Positions 1 to 7,097 of a stretch of DNA of 13,975 nucleotides are shown one piece after another; position 1 is the stretch's first letter, and each line of letters starts with the position of its first letter. The position numbers and the translations under genes are program-made. The stretch is from Planctomycetaceae bacterium. Its GTDB lineage: Bacteria > Planctomycetota > Planctomycetia > Pirellulales > Thermoguttaceae. Where the stretch lies: positions 1 to 13,975 of the forward strand of contig JAISJZ010000179.1 of NCBI GenBank assembly GCA_031261125.1, read 5' to 3'. The notes under the pieces were generated by a model, which was not told where the DNA came from, did not search any database, and saw only the letters and a program-made list of their open reading frames with translations.

Positions 1-3000
1 AAATGAACAACAGTTTTAAGGAACCGGTGATTTCGTTCATTACGCAGTTGGACGGCGGTTTGGAATTTGTACCGATTACCCGGCTGCCGTCGGATGAATT
101 GATGAATTCTATCAAAAAAATTGCACCGAACGCAACAGTCGTGATTGACAAAGAGAATTCGCAGTTGATGCTGCAAGGTACAAAACCGGATGTTGAGAAA
201 ATTAAGAAAGTCATTACGCAGTCCGAATCGGTCAAACCGGTTGAGGAAGAGATTTACATCCACACGTTCCGGCAGGCATATCCATACTATGTTGTACAGT
301 TGCTTCACGAAATTTATCCCGAAGTAAAAATCGCCGGTTATCCGGCACATCCGTACCAGTTGGCGGTTCGTTTGCGTCCCGACCAAAAGGAGAAAGTGCT
401 GAAACTGTTTGAAGACGTTGACGGCGGAATTGAAATTATTCCGTTGAAGAAACCGTTGCAGCCGGAATTTACCAATTTGCTGTCGCGGGTTGCCCCTTAT
501 GCCGTGATTATTCCTGACAGTCAGCGTCCGCAACTGTTCGTTTATGGTCCGAAAGTTGACATTGAAAAAGTGAAAGAGTTAATCGCTACTTCCGAAGCGG
601 CAGCACCGGTAGAAGACGAGGTGTATATTCACACGTTCAAATCGGCGTATCCGTATTACGCCGTCAACGTTGTCAGTACGGTTTATCCCGAAGTGAGGTT
701 GGTCGGTTATCCGACGGCAAATCAGTTAGCACTGCGTTTCCGTCCCGAATTGAAAGAGAAAATCGTGAAACTTCTCGATGACTTGGACGGCGATATTGTG
801 ATTCAGCCGTTGAAGCGGGAAATTTCAGAGGACTTGCTTTCGGCTTTTCCGAAAGTCGCGCCGTTAGCAACGGTCATTCAAAACAAGCGGGACTCACTCG
901 TGATGATTTACGGTTCTAAACCGGACATCGAAAAAATTCAAAAGATGCTTACCGCTGCGGAAAGTGCCGAACCGTTCGCCGAAGAAGTGCTGGTGCATAA
1001 CTTGAAGTACGTTCAATCCGAAACGGTGGTCCCGATACTCAAAGAAATTTATCCCGACCTGAAAATCAAAGACGATGCAGAGAACGGACGGCTCGTGATT
1101 CGGCTGCGTCCCGACCAGAAAGAGGCGTTGGCTTCGCTGCTCAAGCAGTTGGACGCTGCCGACCCTGATAAGGAAAAGCGGTACTTCAAGGCGTATCCGG
1201 TGGAGACGGGCTTTTATCCGGTGCGGCGCGGACGGGAAGATTCCACAACAAATATGCCGTTGAACTACATCGTAGAGTTGCAGAAACTTGCACCGCGGGC
1301 AAGAATTGCGCTGGACGAAAATTCGATGCAGTTGATTGTTTGGGGAACCGATGAGGAACACACGGCGATTGGTGCCGCCGTGAAGGAATTCTCGAACGAC
1401 GGCAAAGATAAACGGTACGGACGGTTTCAACTCCGCCGTGCCGAACCGTACTCGATATTAGCGATCATCCGGCGGATGTTTCCGACGGTGGTGCCGACGT
1501 ATGATTACTACGGACAGTCCATTATCATCGAAGGACATCCTCGCCTGATGGAAAAAGTGGCGGAGTTAATTGATACGCTTGACCCGAAGGAACCATCGGC
1601 GAACGACCCGGCGGTGCGGTTTTACACGCTGAATTCAGAACCGACGACGATTCTCGTTCGTTCGTTGCAGCAACTTGTTCCGACCGCTTACGTTGTGCCG
1701 GATATTGAAGCAAAACAAATTATGGTGATTGCCAAACCGGCGGAACAGAAAATCATCGAAAGCAATGTAAAGGCAATCGCAACGTTCACGGCACCGGAAG
1801 AACCGATGTTGTTCGTGTATCCGGCAACGCCGAGTCAGCGGGGGAGTTTAGAAGCGTTTATCCAAACGGTATCGCGGGACCTGAAAGGCGTTGCGATAGT
1901 GCCGGACAAGAATCCGAGTCAAATATCGGTTTGGGCAAAACCGTCGGAACAGCAGTTGATAGCGACGGTCTTGAAACAGATGCAGGACAACAAGGAGAAT
2001 GAACCGCAGCGGCTCCTGAAAGTGTTTCAAATGACAATCGGTGATTTAACAACGGCGCAGGAAATTTTGAAAGTGTCTCATTCCGAAGTTACGGCATTTC
2101 CCGATAAGCAGGGCAACCGCCTTTTGATTTGGGCAACGGCAACGGAATTGGAAAAGGTACAAAAGACATTGGAAGCACAAGCGGGATTGGACGACCGGCA
2201 AATGCTGGCGTATCCTGTTGCCGGTACAAGACCAGAGACAATGGTGAAAGTTATCACCGATGTTTTTCAAGGATTAAAAATCACCCCGGAACCGTTGAGC
2301 AGAAGAATTCTCGTTTGGGCATCCCCCGAAGAACATACGAAAATTGCCGAGATTGTTGAACAAACTAACAAAAAAGAAGACCCAAAATCTGAATTAGCAG
2401 AAAAATTTGTGGCGTATTCTGCGGTGAATATCGACACACGGACGATTCTGCCGCTGTTCAAGGCATTGGTACCCGAAGCCGATGTTTACGCAGATGCTGA
2501 TGCGGATAAAATCACTGTCAGGGCAAGAGCGCGTGAACACATACAGATTGCTGAACTTCTCGACCAACTGCGGCAGAAGGACGAAAAAATGCGTTCGGTG
2601 CTTGCCGTTTATCCTTACGGAGAAGCCGACCCCGTGATGATTGAGGCGGTACTGCGCAGCCAACTGCCTAATGCGGAATCAATGACACCGGAGAACATTG
2701 TCGAACAACTCGGCCATTGGCTGTCAATGGAACGGTATCCGTGGTATCAAAGTTCTTCCGGACGTTCTGTAAAAAAGAAGACCGGTTATTTCAAGATTGA
2801 CCCGCAAACGCAGTCCGTCTATGTTTTTGTGAACGGCGAAGACCAGAAAGAAGTGGAATTGGCAATGAAACAAATCATTGCCGCCGGTAATCAGGAAGGG
2901 GCAAAGCCGGTGGTGAAGCGGTACTCGCTGGACTCAATGAGCATTTATGATGCGTGGCAGTTATTGCAGCAAATTGCCCCGTCGGCGTTAATTCAACCGG

Positions 3001-6000
3001 TCTTTACGTTTTCGCCGGGACAGCAATCAATGCGGGGAATAGCCGGTTTCTACGCCAGCCGGAAGGACTTCATCGCTTATACACGGGAAAGCGAGCATAC
3101 GAAAATTGATGCCCTTGTGAAAGAATTGAACGACCGCGCCGGAAACGGACTGCGGGAAATGCTGTCGGTGTCGATTCCTGACGGTTCTAAATACAACCGG
3201 GAACAACTGATTGAAGTCATTCAGGGGATTTATCCTGATTTGAATCCGCTGCCGGGCGGAGATGCCAATCAGATTCTCATTTGGGCGCAGAAACATACCC
3301 TCGAAAAGATTCAGCAGGTTGTCGAACAAGCGTGCAAACCGCTGCCGGAGGGACAGCAAACGGTGCTGAAAACATATCCGCTGCAATACATCAGCGTTGC
3401 CAATGCAAAACGGTGGCTGAAAGCGGTTTGTCCGAATGCGTCGTTCGACCCGCCGAACCCTGCCCGTGTTCCGGCGGCACCGCTGCCGGTTCTCAATGAG
3501 AAAACGTTATACGTTTTGGCAACGCCGCTGGAGCAGATTGAAATTGAAAAAACACTGACGGAATTAGATAAAGATACACCGGCAACGCATAAACCGGTGC
3601 CGCGTTCTTATTCGCTAAACGACCAGCCGGTTGCGGCATTCGTTCCGCTGCGTGTTTCGCTGATTCAGGCATTTCCGAACGCAACGGTTGTTCCCGGTGC
3701 GGAACAGCAAACGGTAATGATTATTGCGACGGAAGATGAACACAAGCAAATTGCCGCTTTTCTGAAATCATACAAAGATGACCGGGAACATAACCGTCCC
3801 GTACTGGAAGTGTATGCGATGAAAAAGTTGAACTATTACAAAGTATATCCGTTGATTTACCGGATTGCCCCGCCGCCCGCAATAATTTTAACCGCATCGA
3901 AACCGGAACAAATCGGCGTTTGGGCAACGCCGCGGGAACACCTTGATATTTCGACGGCATTGACGCGTCTGGAAACAGCAGCAAATGAAACGGAAACACA
4001 AAATTTGCGGGTTTATAAAACCGGCAATCAAAAAGCGGCAGTTGCCGTACAGATTTTGACACATCAATTTCCAGGGGCGATGGTTTTTGCTATTAACACC
4101 GATGAGATTTTAGCGTGGGCAAGCGAAACAGACCACGAAGCGATGGGCAAAATGCTTAAAACCGTTTCCGAAGCGTTTCCCGAACCGGTGCTGAAAACGT
4201 ATTACTTCAAGAACATTTCGTTGCCGGAAGGTTCTTTGATTTTGAACCGGTTGTATTACGGCAGGGCGGTGATTACTTCGCGTCCGAGTACCGATGATTT
4301 ACTTGTTCAGGCAACGGCGGAGATTCAGGAAAAAATAGCGGCAGATATTGCGGCGTTCGACGTTCCCCGACCGGAAGATACCGAATCGCTGCCGGTTCCT
4401 TACGATTTGAGCGAACTGCCGGTAACGCAGATTTACGCTGTTGCTTCGCTGATTAGGACGGCATATCCGGGTCAAGTAATCGTTCTGCCGAGCAGCATAC
4501 CGGGACAAATTGTTGTTTTGGCAAAAGTTGCCGAGCAGAAAAAAATCAGGGGTATGCTCGATACGATGCTCAAAGAACGTCCCGAAGCAACGTCAACACT
4601 TGAAATTTATACCATCAACCGCGGAACGACGGCGGCATTGCAGACAACGTTAGCGGCAATTGTGCCGAACATTCGGTACGGTATGAGTGTTGACCTGAAC
4701 AAAGTCCCGATTTGGGCAAACCCGTCCGACCATCTGAAAATCAAAAACATCGTTGCAAAACTGAACGAACCGGACAAGGACATTATCACCGAAACATATT
4801 CGATGAAAAATGTTTATACGTCATCCGTTTATACTTTGCTGACGCGGTTAATTCAGCAGCAGGGCTTGGATATTAAATACACCGTGGATTCTTACACAAA
4901 TCAACTGATTGTTCAGGCACGCGCCGAAGACCAGAAGTTTGTGAAGAACTTGATTGAAAAACTCCGCAAAGAAGAGCGGGACTTGGGAGTGTTCCAGTTG
5001 GAAACGGTTGACCCGCTCACGGCGTATTATGCTATCAACACGTTATTTTACGATGAACCGATTGCAACAACGCCGGAAGTTTCGCCCGACCAGAATACGA
5101 ATATGATTTTCGTACAAGGTTCCAAAGAGCAACTCGAACGAACGCGGAAACTGCTGATTCAAATGGGTGAAACGCAGTTACAGCAGCAAACGCCCGGAAC
5201 AATAGGAACCGGAGGAACGGAACCGCTGCCTGCCGGTACAGAATCGCCGGCTGTGCCGGCGGGTAATTCTCAACTCCGTGTGATTCGCATCAAAGGCGAT
5301 GCGTCGGATACGATTAAAGAGTTGGAGAAGTTGTGGCCCCAGTATCAGCAGAACAAACTGCGGGTGATTCGGCAGGACGAACCGCTGATTCAAAAGAAGG
5401 AAGAAGGAAAAACCGAAGGAATGTTCTTTATGGACGATGAAGTCCGTAATGTCAATGGCGGAACGAGTTCTGCCGAAAACAGCGGGACCAGTCCCGCCGC
5501 TAACGTGGCTGACCGGTTAAAAACACTCGTGCAGGAAGCGGTACCGAACGTGTATGTCATTGTCAACGATGACGGTTCGTTGACCGTAACGTCTCACGAT
5601 GCGGCGGCATTAGACCGGTTGGAAAAACTCGTAAAGCGGATTGACGACAGGGTTGTGTTTGAGGGACGGGACTACACCATTTATTCGGTGCGGAATATCG
5701 ACGCATCGCTCGTGTCGATGAAACTGGAACTGATTTTACAGGAGCGGTTAATACCCCGGCAGGGAACGGGTTATGCGGCGCGGTTCCAGCCGCCGCGGTT
5801 GGAAATTAAGCCGGACAAAACTACGAACACGATTTACGTTCGCGGTGCAAAAGCGGAACGAACGGAAGTGGCAAATCTGATTGCAATGCTGGACGTGTCG
5901 GAACTTCCGGGACAAATTTCGGTAACGAAACCCGTGAAGGTGCCGATTAAGAACACGCAGGCAATACGGGTTTGGCAGCAAGTAATGAACGTGTATCAGC

Positions 6001-6281
6001 AGAAGATGGCGGCGACGCGGCTGCCCGGCGGTATTTTCCCGCGGGTGATGATCGACAACGTTACAAACTCGCTGGAAGTAATGGCACCGGAACCGCTGGC
6101 ATCAGAAATCAAAGAATATGCAGAAGATTTAGACCGGCGGACGGTCGAGGAACCGGCAAGGAAGATTCACGTTATTCCGTTGAATATAAAGTCGGCAGTG
6201 GTGCAGCAGGCGATTCAGACAATTCAGCAGGCATCAGGAACGGCAATACCTTACGGCGGCGTACCGGCAATGCCGCGATAA
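1..6281 (+). CDS. Giant secretin N-domain-like repeat protein (5'-partial)
   Basis: The reading frame is open from the window edge to a TAA at 6279-6281. The first visible Met (nt 3) is almost certainly internal: it falls in the middle of a repeat (KEPVISFITQLDGG matches KEKVLKLFEDVDGG later) and no signal peptide follows. I count about 29 modules of 55-100 residues. Each begins with a short strand (such as LKTYPL or VYIHTF), then a helix ending in a P-x-A type turn, a strand, a D/N-containing loop, a strand such as QLIVWA or QILIWA, an EH/EQ pair and a closing helix. This is the pattern of secretin short N-domains (Secretin_N/NolW, KH-like fold). Low-complexity linkers rich in T, G, P and S lie near residues 1722-1758 and 1810-1835. 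No transmembrane segment and no C-terminal secretin beta-barrel domain is visible. By inference it is a periplasmic or cell-envelope structural protein. The exact family and role are unproven, and an adhesin-like or wall protein is an alternative. Confidence 0.88.
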   Translation, partial: MNNSFKEPVISFITQLDGGLEFVPITRLPSDELMNSIKKIAPNATVVIDKENSQLMLQGTKPDVEKIKKVITQSESVKPVEEEIYIHTFRQAYPYYVVQLLHEIYPEVKIAGYPAHPYQLAVRLRPDQKEKVLKLFEDVDGGIEIIPLKKPLQPEFTNLLSRVAPYAVIIPDSQRPQLFVYGPKVDIEKVKELIATSEAAAPVEDEVYIHTFKSAYPYYAVNVVSTVYPEVRLVGYPTANQLALRFRPELKEKIVKLLDDLDGDIVIQPLKREISEDLLSAFPKVAPLATVIQNKRDSLVMIYGSKPDIEKIQKMLTAAESAEPFAEEVLVHNLKYVQSETVVPILKEIYPDLKIKDDAENGRLVIRLRPDQKEALASLLKQLDAADPDKEKRYFKAYPVETGFYPVRRGREDSTTNMPLNYIVELQKLAPRARIALDENSMQLIVWGTDEEHTAIGAAVKEFSNDGKDKRYGRFQLRRAEPYSILAIIRRMFPTVVPTYDYYGQSIIIEGHPRLMEKVAELIDTLDPKEPSANDPAVRFYTLNSEPTTILVRSLQQLVPTAYVVPDIEAKQIMVIAKPAEQKIIESNVKAIATFTAPEEPMLFVYPATPSQRGSLEAFIQTVSRDLKGVAIVPDKNPSQISVWAKPSEQQLIATVLKQMQDNKENEPQRLLKVFQMTIGDLTTAQEILKVSHSEVTAFPDKQGNRLLIWATATELEKVQKTLEAQAGLDDRQMLAYPVAGTRPETMVKVITDVFQGLKITPEPLSRRILVWASPEEHTKIAEIVEQTNKKEDPKSELAEKFVAYSAVNIDTRTILPLFKALVPEADVYADADADKITVRARAREHIQIAELLDQLRQKDEKMRSVLAVYPYGEADPVMIEAVLRSQLPNAESMTPENIVEQLGHWLSMERYPWYQSSSGRSVKKKTGYFKIDPQTQSVYVFVNGEDQKEVELAMKQIIAAGNQEGAKPVVKRYSLDSMSIYDAWQLLQQIAPSALIQPVFTFSPGQQSMRGIAGFYASRKDFIAYTRESEHTKIDALVKELNDRAGNGLREMLSVSIPDGSKYNREQLIEVIQGIYPDLNPLPGGDANQILIWAQKHTLEKIQQVVEQACKPLPEGQQTVLKTYPLQYISVANAKRWLKAVCPNASFDPPNPARVPAAPLPVLNEKTLYVLATPLEQIEIEKTLTELDKDTPATHKPVPRSYSLNDQPVAAFVPLRVSLIQAFPNATVVPGAEQQTVMIIATEDEHKQIAAFLKSYKDDREHNRPVLEVYAMKKLNYYKVYPLIYRIAPPPAIILTASKPEQIGVWATPREHLDISTALTRLETAANETETQNLRVYKTGNQKAAVAVQILTHQFPGAMVFAINTDEILAWASETDHEAMGKMLKTVSEAFPEPVLKTYYFKNISLPEGSLILNRLYYGRAVITSRPSTDDLLVQATAEIQEKIAADIAAFDVPRPEDTESLPVPYDLSELPVTQIYAVASLIRTAYPGQVIVLPSSIPGQIVVLAKVAEQKKIRGMLDTMLKERPEATSTLEIYTINRGTTAALQTTLAAIVPNIRYGMSVDLNKVPIWANPSDHLKIKNIVAKLNEPDKDIITETYSMKNVYTSSVYTLLTRLIQQQGLDIKYTVDSYTNQLIVQARAEDQKFVKNLIEKLRKEERDLGVFQLETVDPLTAYYAINTLFYDEPIATTPEVSPDQNTNMIFVQGSKEQLERTRKLLIQMGETQLQQQTPGTIGTGGTEPLPAGTESPAVPAGNSQLRVIRIKGDASDTIKELEKLWPQYQQNKLRVIRQDEPLIQKKEEGKTEGMFFMDDEVRNVNGGTSSAENSGTSPAANVADRLKTLVQEAVPNVYVIVNDDGSLTVTSHDAAALDRLEKLVKRIDDRVVFEGRDYTIYSVRNIDASLVSMKLELILQERLIPRQGTGYAARFQPPRLEIKPDKTTNTIYVRGAKAERTEVANLIAMLDVSELPGQISVTKPVKVPIKNTQAIRVWQQVMNVYQQKMAATRLPGGIFPRVMIDNVTNSLEVMAPEPLASEIKEYAEDLDRRTVEEPARKIHVIPLNIKSAVVQQAIQTIQQASGTAIPYGGVPAMPR
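54..1154 (+). repeat. Three-copy tandem super-repeat of ~123 residues in the giant gene
   Basis: The landmark Asp codon of the LDGG/VDGG/LDGD/LDAA motif recurs at 51, 420, 786 and 1152, giving periods of 369, 366 and 366 bp. Each copy holds two modules. Module A contains PL/PI, then P-x-A, then YG-x-K-P/V-DIEK; module B contains VYIHTF, AYPYY, YPEV, RLRPDQKEK. The third B module is the most diverged (VLVHNL in place of VYIHTF). The frame starts within the end of a further copy, so the array probably continues upstream. The copies resemble each other far more than they resemble the later modules, which suggests more recent duplication at this end. Confidence 0.85.
5482..5497 (+). repeat. GCGGGA-CCAG-TCCCGC palindromic mini-repeat inside a coding linker
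   Basis: A perfect 6-bp stem with a CCAG loop lies in the giant gene and is read as part of the linker ENSGTSPAANV (about residue 1827). The DNA just 3' of the palindrome (CCGCTAACG, 5496-5504) matches the flank of the second hairpin upstream of tex (CCGCTAAACG, 7038-7047). This argues that it is a copy of the same dispersed element and not a chance palindrome. Insertion in a disordered, Ser/Gly-rich linker would be tolerated by the protein. Confidence 0.6.
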
Positions 6282-6880
6282 ACGTTGTCCGTTTCCTTTC
6301 CCGACCACTGAATAGCATTGAAGCCGAACTCTTGAGCGGAAAGTACGTTGTTCGGCATATCGTCGAGAAACATCACTTCCGCCTTTTCGATGTTTGGTAC
6401 AACCCGCTGCGCCGTTTCGTAAGCAATCTGATAAATACGTTTATCCGGTTTCATAATGCCGGTGCGGTACGATAAAATATGATGGTGCGGTAAGTATTGC
6501 TGAATAAACGGAAATGTCCGCGTACAGTATTCCCAGTGTCCAACGCCGATGTTCGAGATAATACCCCGCGGAAAATCAATGTCCGACAAATGTTTCAGCA
6601 GCGGCTGCGTTTCGTCAAACGTCCAGAACATATCGGACAACGCCGTATTAAGGGTTTCACGGTCGGGACGGTTGCCGATGCGCTGACAAAACGTTTCGTA
6701 GAATTCGTCCATTTCGATAGTACCGGTTTCAACGCGGTGCTGCATTCCGCCGCCATAGGCCGCTTCGAGAACCTGCTCTTCGGTACAACGGCACAACGCC
6801 GCCGTCTGCCGGGCGAGTTTCCGAACGTTGAACTTCAACAAAACATTACCGAGGTCGAAAAAGATAAACAGGGTTTGCAT
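6251..6880 (-). CDS. HAD-superfamily phosphatase, YihX-like (HAD-IA)
   Basis: This 209-residue protein has all four HAD motifs in order: FFDLGNV with nucleophile D9, IISN with S109, K144 in MKPDKRIY, and FLDD with D173/D174. Spacing and the G-x-x-KP-D-x-RIY signature match the YihX branch, whose E. coli member is an alpha-D-glucose-1-phosphate phosphatase. As in YihX, the +2 Asp after the nucleophile is replaced by Gly (D-L-G). A helical cap lies between residues 18 and 95. It is expected to be cytoplasmic and Mg2+-dependent, acting on a small sugar phosphate; the true substrate is not readable from sequence. The ATG at 6878-6880 directly precedes motif I. No Shine-Dalgarno sequence is seen; a T-rich run precedes the start. 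Its 3' end overlaps the 3' end of the giant gene by 31 bp on the opposite strand, and it is divergent from tex. Confidence 0.93.
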   Translation of the reverse strand: MQTLFIFFDLGNVLLKFNVRKLARQTAALCRCTEEQVLEAAYGGGMQHRVETGTIEMDEFYETFCQRIGNRPDRETLNTALSDMFWTFDETQPLLKHLSDIDFPRGIISNIGVGHWEYCTRTFPFIQQYLPHHHILSYRTGIMKPDKRIYQIAYETAQRVVPNIEKAEVMFLDDMPNNVLSAQEFGFNAIQWSGKETDNVYRGIAGTPP

Positions 6881-6921
6881 TGAAAAAAATACAGAAAACC
6901 AAAACGTCAGTAATAAGCGTC

Positions 6922-6927
6922 ATTGTA
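6922..6927 (-). promoter_or_regulatory. Candidate -10 box for the HAD phosphatase gene
   Basis: On the minus strand the hexamer TACAAT (one mismatch from TATAAT) lies about 41 nt before the HAD start codon. No convincing -35 box stands 16-18 bp upstream. It is the best candidate in the gap but rests on one hexamer. Confidence 0.25.
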
Positions 6928-6956
6928 CCGGCAAAAACATCTTGCGTAAGGGTTGC

Positions 6957-6986
6957 TTGACAACGCCCCAAAAATCGTGAAAATTA
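6957..6986 (+). promoter_or_regulatory. Candidate promoter for tex
   Basis: A perfect TTGACA hexamer at 6957-6962 is followed 17-18 bp later by the A/T-rich AAAATTA (6980-6986), a weak -10. A transcript from here would start around 6993 and carry a leader of about 105 nt containing all three hairpins before the tex ATG at 7098. The -35 is strong; the -10 matches only about 3 of 6 positions. Confidence 0.4.
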
Positions 6987-6994
6987 CAGACGGT

Positions 6995-7076
6995 GGGGAT
7001 GTGTCCCCGAAGAAACAAAAATGAGGGACGAATCCCTCCGCTAAACGGAAACCACGATGGACGGGTTCAGTCCCGT
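6995..7076 (+). repeat. Tandem trio of GGGA-N4-TCCC-type hairpins in the tex leader
   Basis: Three short palindromes follow one another. The first, 6995-7008, is GGGGA-TGTG-TCCCC. The second, 7023-7038, is GAGGGA-CGAA-TCCCTC, a 6-bp stem with a tetraloop. The third, 7061-7076, is ACGGG-TTCAGT-CCCGT, extendable by one G-T pair. Their centres are 29 and 38 bp apart. All share a GGG(A/T)-NNNN-TCCC core with the copy at 5482-5497, and the second also shares its 3' flank with that copy. They could be a mobile palindromic mini-repeat, a leader RNA structure affecting tex translation, or a protein-binding array. None has a terminator-like T run. Confidence 0.65.
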
Positions 7077-7097
7077 TCGCAACCAACCGTATCAGTT

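Noticed and set aside
894..1430. 178-codon minus-strand frame opposite the giant gene
   Set aside because: It is antisense to regular repeat modules and has no coherent motif.
6255..6277. GCGGC/GCCGC hairpin at the giant-gene end as a terminator
   Set aside because: It has only 5 bp with a loop of about 11 nt and no T run, and lies within overlapping coding sequence.
6995..7076. CRISPR array or riboswitch reading of the hairpin trio
   Set aside because: The units are too short, unequal in spacing and differ in sequence, with no spacer regularity, and no known riboswitch consensus is visible.
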